A program made the translations under genes and the position numbers. From Gossypium raimondii (taxonomy: Eukaryota; Streptophyta; Magnoliopsida; Malvales; Malvaceae): a stretch of 64,000 bases of DNA. The stretch spans positions 26,288,001-26,352,000 of the forward strand of contig NC_068569.1 in assembly GCF_025698545.1 (NCBI RefSeq), in the 5' to 3' direction. Positions within the stretch are counted from its first letter, which is position 1; each line of letters begins with the position of its first letter. Positions 35,718 to 47,271 of this stretch are shown here, one piece after another. The notes beneath the pieces were generated by a model. The model saw only the letters and a program-made list of their open reading frames with translations. It did not search any database and had not been told where the DNA came from.

Positions 35718-36428
35718 GGCTTAGTTTGGATGGACGGTGTGTTTAGTTCCAGTGAGGTTAAAAACAGCGGTGGCGGTGAGATTAGTTACTGTAACGGTGA
35801 GATTGAATACTGTAGCAGTGAGATTAGAAACAATGGTGGAGTGTGTATTTGGATTCAAACGCAGCTGTAGCGGTGAGGTAAGAATAAAAAATGACTATTA
35901 AGGACATCATATTAGAATTGATATATAATAGAAGTTTTTAAATTATTTTACTTTTATAAAATTATTAAAACATGTGAATTTATAAATTAATTTAATAAAA
36001 TATTAAAATGTATCTTCCAATATTTATTATAAATATTTTAATAAATTAAATAATAAATTTAAATTATTTAATAGATAAAATATATTAAAATTGTATTTAT
36101 ATTAAGAAATTGTTAAAAATTATATTTATATTGATTAATAAAACATATTAATATTAATCTATGATTAAAATAATAATAAAGTAAAATTAACATATATAAT
36201 TTTTTTTAAAAGGATTGCAGGGGCAAAAAGGGAATTACTCCTTCCACTGGTTGCCCAGTTCACCCATTGCCCTAGTTCACTCCAGTTGAAAATTGAGGAG
36301 ACAGTGTGGTGAGATGGTGGAGATGCACCTCACCATTAATAATCCAAACAACAAAAAAGAGTACAGTGAAAAAGCATATGCTTTAAGATTCTTTCTCACT
36401 GATGGTAGTTGTAAATCCAAATGGAGCC
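35718..36428. mobile_element. PIF/Harbinger (Tourist-like) element, 711 bp
   Basis: The termini GGCTTAGTTTGGATG and (reverse) GGCTCCATTTGGATT form the GGNNNNNTTTGG-type TIR of PIF/Harbinger. Both ends are flanked by the trinucleotide TTA (35715-35717 and 36429-36431), the expected target duplication. The left subterminus repeats 'ggtgagattag..actgtagc' units. There is no transposase, so it is non-autonomous. Confidence 0.8.
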
Positions 36429-36653
36429 TTAAGCCTTAAATATTCAGTACACATGCATGGACCTTAAAGGAATAACTCAATATATAAATAGATTTACTTT
36501 TAAGTCAATTTAATTTTAAAAAAAGTTAAATATGTATTTGATTTTTTCACACTTTAATTAAAATGATTAAGTTAAAATAGTGAAATGCATGATGCCATGT
36601 GTTCAAATATCATCCTCAAAATATTGTTACTTTGTAAAACTTCTTAATATTTA

Positions 36654-36654
<1 letters not shown>

Positions 36655-36714
<60 letters not shown>
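36655..36714. repeat. (TA)30 microsatellite
   Basis: Thirty uninterrupted TA dinucleotides, ending directly against the next transposon. Confidence 0.98.
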
Positions 36715-36715
<1 letters not shown>

Positions 36716-36717
<2 letters not shown>

Positions 36718-38276
36718 CTTAATGGATAAAAATCTTTAAAGAATTAAAAAAATTAGTTAAGCTCCTCTCAATTTTTGCAATGAATTAAGCTCCTAAATAG
36801 ATTAGTGAGATCTTTTGATCAATGTTAACCATTAAAATTAATGACAATGTTGACATGATCATTAATAGGCACCACATCAATCAACAAATGTTGACGTGAT
36901 AATGCCATGTCAATAAAAAGTAAAAATATTTAAAATATTTTTAAAATTATTTTAAAAATAAATTTATAATGAATGGAAAATGTGTATTCGAAACTCATTT
37001 GTTCAAATTCATTTTAAAATTATAAAAAATATAAAAATTGTAAAAAAAACCATTAAATTTACAATCCAACCATAATCTTTTTCGTTTTTTTTCATTTATT
37101 TCAATTCAAAAGCAGTCTATTTTCACTTAATTCTTTCCCCATATTTTAAATTTGGTTTAACTTATTATATAGATACGTACACATACATGCAATTAATTTA
37201 TACTTACATTCCATATTTTTATATTTCAATTGAAAATGATATATTTTGAATATTTATATAAAAATATTAATTGATTTGAAATATCAATGAACATGTTTGT
37301 TAGATGATCCCTCTCGCAAATGTGTTTTTAAATGAAGTAATAAATAAACAATAGAATAGACAGAACATAATAACTGTTTAGTTTTAATTAACTCATTACT
37401 GTTCAATTTTATATGAAAATGTGCAATTTATGATTTTTAAATAATTTTAGTAATTTTAAAATTGTTTTTTTCTATATTCAGAATTTATTTGTTTTAGATT
37501 TATTTTTTAAAAACAATATTTTTTTATTTTTATTTTTTTGAAAATTTTTATTTTTGATCTTCGTTAACGATTATGTTTGTTGTTAGTTTTCAACAACCAA
37601 CGATAGTTAAAGGATCTCACTAATCAAAATTGTCTATTTAAGAGCTCAATTGGGTGAAGACCTATTCATGAGCCAGGCGAAGGTCCACCTGAAATTTAAG
37701 AGGGTTTGGACAAAAATATTATGCCCAAAAAATGGGATTGAGCAAAAAATTTAGGGCCATTTAAAATATGAGCTGGGCTCGGGCTTGAGCTTAAACACAT
37801 TTAAGCCCGAGCCCGACCTGACCTATTTTACAGTTTATAATATTTTATACTATGTTATTTTTATGTATTATGTAATTTACAACACATAAAAAATAAATTT
37901 ATACTAAATATATAATATTACTTTAAAGAAAATATTAAAAAAATGTTAAGATAAATATATAAAAAATTATAAATTAATAAATAAAAAATTATAAATTATA
38001 AATTATTAAAATAAAATAAAATAAATATTTTTTAAAAGATAATATTGGGCCTAAAATGGGTTTGAGTTAATCGTTTGAAAATATGGTAGGCTTTTTAGGT
38101 CTATATTTTAGTTCGGGCCAAGCTTAGACAAATATAAGGCATGTTAATATTGTACTTAAGCTCAACTCGAATTTAAAGACCCGACCCTTGAATAAATCTA
38201 ATTGAGTGTAAAAAATTAGGAGGAGCTGATTTAAAATAATAATAATAATAATTGAGGACTTTCTATACATTAAACC
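36716..38276. mobile_element. PIF/Harbinger-like element disrupted by a hAT-like insertion
   Basis: The ends GGCTTAATGGATAAAAA and (reverse) GGTTTAATGTATAGAAA are inverted, with TAA flanking both sides (36713-36715 and 38277-38279). Further in, both arms carry 'agctcctc' and 'ttagttaag/ttaggagg' blocks. Without the 544-bp insertion at 37657-38200 the element would be about 1.0 kb. The interior is AT-rich and non-coding. It lies against the (TA)30 tract on one side and about 200 bp upstream of the BUBR1 start on the other. Confidence 0.7.
37657..38200. mobile_element. hAT-like non-autonomous element (544 bp) nested in the PIF-like element
   Basis: The ends AAGACCTATTCATGAGCC and (reverse) TAGATTTATTCAAGGGTC are imperfect TIRs. 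The flanking octamers ATTGGGTG (37649-37656) and ATTGAGTG (38201-38208) differ at one base. Subterminal regions carry GGGC-, GCCCGA- and CTCGGGC-type words like the element at 45403-46098. No ORF of note. Confidence 0.72.
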
Positions 38277-38479
38277 TAAAAAGAAAGATGGGAAGTGACC
38301 CGGGCTAGCCCAATATGTCAAGTTATTTTATTCCAAATCTAATTCCCATATAACGGCAACTTTTCGGGGAGCCGTTGTTAGATTTCAAAATTTGAAATCT
38401 CATCTCCTTTTTCTAAATTTCTCTCTTTTTTTTCCATTTCTCAAACTCAGCAAGAAGAGAGCAGAAGAGCAGCCAAGCG

Positions 38480-41306
38480 ATGGATCCAGAGACCGAGTTC
38501 CTTTCATCGAAACGACAAACGGGAAACGAATGGGAACTCTTCAAAGAAAACGTGAGACCTTTGAAGAGAGGCCGAAACGTCGATCTCTTAAACCACGCTC
38601 TCAAAGCTCACACCAATGATCAACTCAAGAAATCTCTCCTTGAAAACCGAAGGTCTCTTCCAAAATCCTTATCTACGATTATTTTGTGTTCTTTTTAACT
38701 TTATTTTTAATATTTAATCCATTTTCTTATCTGGGTACTTCCTTTTTTCTTACTTTGAATCTTTAGGAGATTGATTGAGGCAATAGATGAGTACCAAGGA
38801 GACGATCCTCTCCAGCCTTGGCTTGAGTAACTATTCTTCCCATTACATAACTTTTATTTGAATCTTGAACTGTTCTATTGGTTGGAAATGAATTTGGGTT
38901 TTGCATTTTGAATGGTTGAAATTCGAAATTGAGTAAAAATGGAAAGCGGGTAGTGTTGACCGTTGATTCAATTGTTTTATTAGGGTGTCCTTGTTTCAAA
39001 TTAGATATGGTTAAATTGTTTCAATGGCTTATTGTTTGTTTTGTACGTTTTCCTTTTTGGGGTTAAGTTGCATTAAATGGGTTCAAGAGGCATTCCCACC
39101 AGGTGGAGACTTCTCAGGACTGGTATTGATCTATGAGCAATGCGTTCGTGCTTTCTGGCATTCGGATCGTTATAAAGATGATCTCCGCTACCTCAAAGTT
39201 TGGTTGGAATATGTGGGTACTTTTCACCTTCCTTCTTTTTAATCATCTTATATAGAATCATAGATGGTGATGTTTATAGTTTGTTTAAGTCGTTTATGCT
39301 TGTTCAGATGTCAAGTTAATCAGAAATATGCTACTTAACATGTTATAAATGAACACATAGAAAGCATACCAATTGAAATGGCAATGGTGTTTTCTCTGAG
39401 TTTAAAATGCTGAATCAGTGTTTGGGAAATGGTGTTTGCAGGCTGAGCATTGTAGTGATGCTGAGGTCATTTATAGTTTTCTTGATGCCAATGATATTGG
39501 GAAGACACATTCAGCTTACTATATAGCATATGCTTTGCACATGGAGTCCAAGTCTAAGATGAAAGCAGCAAATGATATACTCAATCTTGGGATATCCAGG
39601 TAAAAGCTGTCTTCCATATTTAGTTTTTATGGAAGAGATATGATTTGATTCAACTGATACTGAAGTGCATTTCATTTTATGTTAAAACATGCTTTTTCTC
39701 TCAAGGCTTACTTGGTTTGTGTGTAGATTTTTTTATCCATTTATACTTTTGTAAATTTACATTTGTTGATCTAATTAAGCTTTCCTGCAAATGTAGTAAT
39801 GCTCAACCAATAGAGAAGCTGAGGGATGCATACAAGAAATTTCTTGCTCGCTCAATGAGAAGACCTAATGCTACTGAGGTATAGACTATAGACTAATGTT
39901 TAATGTCTTCTCTACATTTGAATTGCTTCTATAAGGATTTTCTTGGTTATGTTTTTCATTCTTTTCCCAAACTACAGGAAGAGTTGAAGGAAGATGACTT
40001 ACCAGTCCGAAGTTTCGGAACTGTCTTGGCCAGGGGAGAGAGTCGTAAGTTCTATTTCTCTTCTTTGTCAATTTCAATTTACCATCTAAAAGCTTTTTCC
40101 ACAGCATAATATGTAAGTTCTTGTGATTGCAGAAAGGCAGGCCATCAAAACTTTTGAGCTTGGCAGAAACAAGTTGAAGCAAGATCAGTAAGCAAAAGAA
40201 CCTTTCTATACTTAAGTTTGAGCTCTCATCTTGTGTTATTCGGACTTGGATACTTGGATACTTGGAATTCGTATCTCCATATCCATGTTTCAGACACAAA
40301 TGTCAAACACGTGTACTTCAAGAAAAATGAAAAGCCCAAGCAATGTAGCTCTCATCTTCCTCTACTTCATTCTAACCATGGAGCTCTCATTTTAATCACG
40401 GCACTCTATTATCTTCTGTTCTGCTATATTTTTAATAGCCATAAGAACTCCATTATGAACTTGCTTTTCTATTGGTTTTCATTCATAGGGTGCACCGAAC
40501 TCCATTATCTATTTACAATGATACAAATATGGATGTCATGAGGGGTCATCACTCTAAGCCAAGTACCGGTTCAAACTCTTGGCACACTCTTGGAGGTAGA
40601 GCTGAGAGAAACAAAGAAAATAATGCTATGCCTGCAAAGTGGACATCACACAAGGTTTACTTCAACTCCCAAAACATGATATTTTTGCTACTGGGTGATG
40701 TATTGTTCAGATTGTTCTAAAAATGACATTGAGCTTCAAAAAATTCTTCTCAGATTCCGCAGAGACCTGTGCCTAGAATCGTAGGGGCTGTTGCAAGTGC
40801 TCAAATTGAAGTTTTTGTTGATGAGGAATGTGAAGAGTAAGTACTAGTTATTTCTAAAAGTTGTATAACTTTTGGACATGCATGTATACAACTATGTTAT
40901 TCCGTCTCCGTATTTTTTTCTTGAGTATCCCTATACAACATATAATTCTACCACATGAAAATAGAAACATATGGAACTGAATCATTTGTTCAAAATGTTG
41001 GTATGTAATCAATGCTTGTCATATGTTCTATGGTATTTGCATTGCTTATTTTATCAAAATTTTGTTATCAGAAAGCCAAAAGTGCATGATGAGAAGGACA
41101 GAACTTCAAGTCTGCAACTGAGAGAGTTGGACGGCAGAAACATAAAAAAGTAAAACACATTTCGAGATCACTGGTCTTTAAGCATTGTCTAAAGGCAAAG
41201 ATCATCACTAAGTTAGCTGATATCTCAAAATCTTTTGTGCAGGGAAACTGAATTACTTAGGGAGAACCCACTGCGAAATTTCCCTTCAAATAGTCTACCT
41301 AGATGA
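38480..41306 (+). CDS. BUBR1: BUBR1/MAD3-type spindle assembly checkpoint protein
   Basis: Eleven exons: 38480-38652, 38767-38826, 39068-39212, 39442-39599, 39797-39878, 39978-40044, 40133-40187, 40489-40654, 40754-40836, 41072-41149, 41243-41306. All introns are GT-AG and phases agree, giving 376 residues. The ATG at 38480 (MDPETEFLSSK) is the first in frame. BUBR1 joins MAD2, BUB3 and CDC20 in the mitotic checkpoint complex that holds APC/C until kinetochores attach. Two KEN boxes are present (residues 22-24 in ELFKENVRPLKRGRN, and 289-291 in ERNKENN), the degron-like motifs that block APC/C-CDC20. Residues about 45-165 form the TPR-like Mad3/BUB1 region (CIKWVQEAFPPGG, YEQCVRAFWHSDRYKDDLRYLKVWLEY, GKTHSAYYIAYALH). 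The ETELLRENPLRNFP tail is family-specific. No kinase domain follows, as is normal for plant BUBR1. Length is close to the Arabidopsis protein, and the gene looks intact. Confidence 0.96.
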
Positions 41307-42351
41307 TTTCATGGTGGCTCCTTGGTGTGTTTGTATCATTTTCATGGTGGGATCAGCTTTTAACTCCAAAGCCTGGTCCATAATATCATGCTGTACTACG
41401 TTTTTTACTTGTTTGTTGGCTTTTAAGGTTTCATCTTTTGTTGCTTTCAATAAATAGTCGAAAGAACACCTATCTAATGCTTGTAGTCAAGTTTTTTCAT
41501 GATTTCCCAGTGAAGACATAAGGTGGCTGAATGATTTAATGAAGGTTTGCCTTCTCTGGCAATTCAAATATTTGTATTGTATTCATGTATTTTACCATAT
41601 TTAACTGTCTAATTCCTTTCACCCGTTCCCAATTTTTGAGGAAGCTTTTATTGCAGATTTTAGAGAAAATGCTAATTCAATGGGTTTGTGTTTGGGAGTT
41701 CTATGTAAGCAAATTTATTTAATCCATTTTTGGTTCGTGAGCATAGATCAAAGGAGCTAAATCATATTAAATTTGTGTTATTAATTATTTTTCTTCTCGA
41801 GTATTTAAATAATTCACTAAAGAAAGGATACTTTTACTAATATTGTATGTAATTAATATTTATATGACTTGAATTTTAGAGTTACGCAAACCCAACTTTT
41901 GGCAAGGAAAGAGATAATTAAACTTGAGAAACCTAATTCTCGGTTTGATATATATTATTAAAATAAATTATATAAGCATTTCAGTATAATTTATTTAATA
42001 TATGAAATATGGTCTCAAATATACATTTAATTACAACATCATTTTTTTCTTCGGACTTTTATTAGTGTGTCCTTCTAAAATCTAACAAAATCCCACAATA
42101 CGGTTTATGATATAGCCAACCACCACCTTTATAGTTATGAGAAACCTTTAAATGTGTCAGAACTCAACTTCAAGGATCACTATCATTGCTGCTACCCGAA
42201 TAGAGCATTTTCATGACGGACAAATCTTGTAGATTATTCTCTAACATGTACCTACAACACGTTAACTTGGTATCTTATACCCATGACTACATATTGTCAT
42301 TAATCATTTGCACACTAGTTTCAACGTACTATTGTTGCCCCAACTCATAAT
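41307..42351. other. 3' flank of BUBR1, no gene seen
   Basis: The first 300 bp contain presumed 3' UTR, including AATAAA-like signals near 41450. The rest is AT-rich without recognisable structure. Confidence 0.5.
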
Positions 42352-44832
42352 TGTAACAACTTGATTTCTAATGGTGTCGGAAAATAAGTTTTTGGATCCT
42401 CTTTTTCGTAAATCGAGTCCGTAAATATTAAACAGGGATATTTACGAAGTGTGTATAGATGAATTGAAATTCAGTTTAATAATTTAGCCAAAATTGTGGT
42501 CAATTAAGGCCTGGGGACTAAATTGTCAAAGTTCAATTGTTATAGATTTTTAATTAGGAAATGACTTGGGGACTTAAATTGCAATTAGCCAAAGGTCTAA
42601 ACTGATAATTAAACCCTTTATAAATAGGAGATAGTGGATGGTAATGATGCTTGTTAATTAATTAAGTAAACTAGGGTTAATTAAGATTAAAACATAGTTA
42701 ATTAGACTAATTAAAACTTAATCTAGGTATACATATACATGGAATTAGTGGAAGGAGAGATGAAATATCATCTTATCCAACCCTCCAAAGTAAAGAAACA
42801 AGAAAGGAGGACGTCATTTTTGAGTTTAAGCTATTCGACCATCTAATTCAAGTAAGTCCCTAGCCATTTTTCTTTGAATTTTATGAAAATTGAATCATGG
42901 GAGCTTGATTTAGTTAGCCCATGTACTAATTTGTGAAACTGTTAAAGTTTCCTGAAAGATGACATTGTTGAGAAATGGATGAATTTGGTGTGAAATTGAT
43001 AGAAATTAAACTTAGATTGTAAAAAGAACTAAATTGTAAAGCTTAATTGATAGTTTCATACACTAGAGACCAAATTGAATAAAATACAAAACTGTTATGA
43101 AATTTTGATAAGAATAGAAAATAAGAGGTCCCTAATGAATATATGTAAAATGAAATTTTAATCCAAAGTTCTAGATCGAAAGTTATGCTTGTCCTGAATT
43201 TAGGGACTAAATTGATGGTGTTGTATGTTTTTTTTTTATTTAGCTAATGCCAACATGGAATCTTCAAGAGGAAAAGGAAAAACGAAAATTATCGACGAGC
43301 GACTTAAAATTCAGTTTGTATTTCTATGATTCGGGATCAATTTATTTATCTCATATTTATAACATTTTGCATTATATAGTATTAAGGTGAGTTGGAAATA
43401 GCTATTTGAATTGAATTGCTATGATTGAGATCAAATTTCGAGATAATGATTAAATTGAATAGAATAGATAGTTGCATGACTTACTTGATATGTGATAATT
43501 GGTATAAAATTGGGTTGAAGCATGCTATAAATGTTATGAAATTGTGAAATGTTGATGAATTCAGAATATTGGAATGTAAATTGAACTATATAATGAATTC
43601 GAAAATTGGTAACCCTATTAGTTGTTCGGATCGAGTTGGATATAGTTGGCATGCCATAGGGTTAGAATATTGATTGAAAACCATCGTTGTCGGGCAACCC
43701 AGGGTGGTAGATTGTACATCTAGAGTCATCGTTGTCGGGCAACCCGAGGTGGTAGTATGTACAAGTTAGCGTCATCGTTGTCGAGCAACATAGGGTGATG
43801 GATCCATGTATCCGTTCTGAGTCCGTGTTTGGTTAATAGGGTTATAAACAGACGAATTGGTTAAATGATATAGTGATGGATCGAGTTGGATATAGTTGGC
43901 ATGCCATAGGGTTAGGATATTGATTGAAAACCATCGTTGTCGGGCAACCCAGGGTGGTAGATTGTACATCTAGAGTCATCGTTGTCGGGCAACCCGAGGT
44001 GGTAGTATGTACAAGTTAGCGTCATCATTGTCGAGCAACATAGGGTGATGGATCCATGTATCCGTTCTGAGTCCGTGTTTGGTTAATAGGGTTATAAACA
44101 GACGAATTGGCTAAATGATGTGTGAAATAAAATGTTATTGAATTGTGAAATACGTCAGGATGTAAAAAACTGTGCAAAAATAATTAAAAACGAGCCTTGG
44201 GGGTCAATTGAATATGAATGAGCTAATAGGCTCGAAAATGATTGAAATGATGAGATTAAAATTGAGTATAAGTACATGTATACAATTTGATGTTTGTATA
44301 TGATTATGAATGGTAATGTGAAATGAATTGTGTACTTGAATGAATTTATTGAAATGGACGTAAATATATATCTATAAATGGTACTTTAGCTATAATGGTA
44401 CTCATTGGGTATGTATATTTGGTTGAAATTATAATTGCAAATGAATTTGAGATGTTTTAGGTGATTGCAAATAGGTACCAAAACTTGACCATTTAGAAAC
44501 AGTATGTAACGTCGCAACGTCAAACGTTTGTCATCGCGACGAGCTCAGGTCCATATGTCATACCACAATGTTGGGAAATGGTCATTGTGATGAGGCCAAG
44601 TCTGTATGTGGCGTCGCGACAGGAACCCTTAAAGACGGCAACTCCAAACTTTAAAAATATTACAATTTAGTCCTAATTCAACCTTGGGTTAGCAATAGAG
44701 CTTTCGTAAGCTCGTATAAGACTCGAAAATGAATACATATGGTTTTATACATATGTTTTACTTATATTTAAATGTTTAATGGTTTAAATTGAATGTGATT
44801 TATCCATAGTTGCTCCGACAACGAATGTGACA
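42352..44832. mobile_element. Probable solo LTR of a Ty3-type element (about 2.5 kb)
   Basis: It starts TGTAACAACTTGATTTC, like the TGTAACACCCC edge of the chromovirus LTR at 51630, and ends ATGTGACA near 44832. The flanks CATAAT (42346-42351) and CATTAT (44833-44838) nearly match and may be the target duplication, though the exact end base is uncertain. No PBS, PPT or coding sequence adjoins it. The interior holds phrases repeated in other plant LTRs ('gtcgcgac', 'ttagggactaaattg') and a 250-bp tandem duplication. Confidence 0.55.
43628..44127. repeat. 250-bp tandem duplication inside the solo LTR
   Basis: Units start at 43628 and 43878 with 'ggatcgagttggatatag' and agree almost throughout. 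Each unit has three sub-repeats of about 47 bp built on 'catcgttgtcg(g/a)gcaac', whose GTTG...CAAC ends are self-complementary. Confidence 0.92.
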
Positions 44833-44838
44833 CATTAT

Positions 44839-45394
44839 AGCTCAAGCCCGACAATTAGCCCGGCAACTTAAAATACTGACTGATAGTTATTTCACATGAA
44901 AGAAAGTTGCATTAGGATTTGATGTCGTTTTCTAAAGGATGCAATTGTATCCTTGCTTCCATATACTCAATAGGGTGCAAGCGAAAGGCTTTTTCCTTGC
45001 AATCATGAGTGTTTTTAGGTAGAATCCATTATTTGAATTGAGCCATCCAATTTCTCCATTTGGAAAATGTTAGACCTGATTGATAAATTTAATCTTACTC
45101 AGATTCATATTAAATGAAGAGGTGTTCCAACTAAAGAATTAAAACACATAAATATTTATTGATAAGTATTTGGGTGCAGTAGTAAAACAAATGATACTAT
45201 TAAAAAGAGAATGTAAATTTAAATGTTAAAAATGATATTGTTAAAAAGAGAATATAAACTGTAAAACGAAATAAAAAATACCAAAAATATTTAGAAGATT
45301 CACTTATACTTTATAATATTTATTTCATAAGTAACCATATAAACATAAATAAAAATAAAGACAACCTAAGCACATTATTCATTAGCTGAAGCTA
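44839..45394. other. Intergenic, no gene seen
   Basis: AT-rich sequence with no recognisable coding or repeat structure between the solo LTR and the hAT-like element. Confidence 0.5.
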
Positions 45395-45402
45395 GTAGAA
45401 AG

Positions 45403-46098
45403 TAGAGATGATCATGGGTCGGGCCGGGCCGGGCCCAAAAAAATTTTCGGCCCGCGTCCTAGGCCCGGGCTTGACTCGGCCCGAAATATGGGCCCAAAAT
45501 TTTGTCTAGGATCGGCCCGGGAAAAAATTCCTAAGCCCGTGCCCCGGCTCGGCCCAGCCCCTTGTTTTTTAGTAAACACCAAAATTGTATAAAAAAACCT
45601 GCAAAATATAATCAACCAACCAGAATATCCATACATTAACCAATCAACATATTTAATTTTATAACAAAATATAAATTGTAAGTTAAATTAAATTTTCAAC
45701 AATTAGAAAGGAAGTATCCTAAAAAGCAACCGAAGAAACATCATCCTCATCGTCCTTTTTGCAACCAATTTATTATATTCGGAAATGTATTTTAAAAATA
45801 AAAAAAATAAAAAGTATTTTAAAAATACTTTAAAATAAAAAAGAAAAATAAATATTTATTATATATATTTATTATATAAATACTAAATGTCTAATGGGAA
45901 ATGGGAAATGTATTTTAAAAATAAAATATATATTTATTATATTCGAGCCGGACTGGGCCTAGGCCAAAAAAGTTTTGCCCGAGGCCTAACCCATTTTCTA
46001 AACAGGCTTCATTTTTTTATCCAAACTCATATTTCAGACTTATATTTTTACCCGAATCGTCGGGCCGGACCGGGCCGCCCAACTCATAATCACCTCTA
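45403..46098. mobile_element. hAT-like non-autonomous element (696 bp)
   Basis: The ends TAGAGATGATCATGGGTCGGG and (reverse) TAGAGGTGATTATGAGTTGGG are close inverted repeats of the hAT TAGNGGTG class. Flanking octamers GTAGAAAG (45395-45402) and GTGGAAAG (46099-46106) differ at one base. The arms are rich in GGGCC and CCGGGC words and the centre is AT-rich. There is no transposase. Confidence 0.85.
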
Positions 46099-46296
46099 GT
46101 GGAAAGGTAATCCTTCATTAGTCGCTGTCAAATTTATTTAAATATAATACAAAATAAAATAGTAGTGCAACTGCAAAGTGTAAACAACTACTATTTTATA
46201 TAATGCTTGACAGCAACACAACCCCCCGCCAAACATCCACATCATAGGTTGCCTATATATGATAGATAAGCATGTAGCAAGCAAAGCAAAGCTAGC

Positions 46297-47108
46297 TTAA
46301 CTCTGCTGAAACGAGATCATAGCAGTAAACATCTGCGAACCACTAGAAATTGGATTGACATCAGCCTGTGATGAGTATACCCTATGGCCAACGTTGAGCT
46401 GGTCGGCGCTTTGGTTGGGCTGAAGGTTGTCTAAGATGTCTTTCCAAATAATAGGATCTCCGGATTTAAGGAGATTAGTAGACACCTACAATTAATTTAA
46501 TTTATAGATAAAAATAGATTTAAATTACATTAATATCATCTTAAAAGTCTATTTATTTGTATTATTTAAAAATTAAAGTCCAATTAATAATTTTGTTAAT
46601 AGATCTTCTTTGAATTTGTACACGTGACATTTTAACATTTAAAGGTTTTATTTAAAAATGCGTAATTGATAACAAATATTTTAATATAACATAATTCAAT
46701 TAATAATATTAACAATTAGACTTTTAACTTTTAAATTTAATAAGTAGAGTAAATTCCTAGATTAATAGTAGATAAATAAATTACAAAACTATGAAGAATA
46801 TAAAGATTGAAGGAAAAATTAGACCTCAAGTCCATTATATGCTATACTATTTTTGTTTTGTCGGCGTCTCGATTAAATTTAGAGTCAAAGTCAGACTTTT
46901 AATCGGAGGCAAAACTCACAAAATTTTTTCTTGACCCACAAAACTCCAACCTAAAATTTTAGTTAAAAAATATTAAACTTCTTACTACTTTACCTAAATC
47001 AGACGTTTAATATTATAAGTTATACAGTACTACAATATAATGTGAGAGTTAATAAAATATATCAAATCATACCTGATTATCTGTGGTCCAAAAGATTTGT
47101 TTGGTCAT
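46297..47108 (-). CDS. Small two-exon gene of unknown function (74 aa), possibly truncated
   Basis: Exon 1 (47108-47073) encodes MTKQIFWTTDNQ and ends CAG|GTATGA. Exon 2 (46485-46297) begins after a TAG acceptor and reads VSTNLLKSGDPIIWKDILDN, then NVGHRVYSS and MISFQQS, and a stop. The junction keeps frame. An in-frame TAA lies immediately before the ATG and an in-frame TAG lies just before exon 2, so the exons cannot be longer in that frame unless spliced further upstream. An 'atatttatacattt' TATA-like stretch lies 45-60 bp upstream of the ATG. I do not recognise the family. The 5' LTR of element 2 begins only 164 bp upstream, so the gene may have lost upstream exons or its promoter. It could also be a chance ORF pair. 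Confidence 0.45.
46486..47072 (-). other. Putative intron of the small gene
   Basis: 587 bp between a GTATGA donor and a TAG acceptor. It is AT-rich and contains no other feature. Confidence 0.4.
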
Positions 47109-47271
47109 TTAAGGAAGGCTTTGTATGTTTGTTTCGGTACCATTAAATAAATAAATGTATAAATATTGTATCGATTGAGCTGTATAATCGCAAGATAGGT
47201 GTCTGAAATTTTAAAAGTTTAAATCCTTTCATTTCATACATTATTAAAATAAAATAATTTAATAATATATA

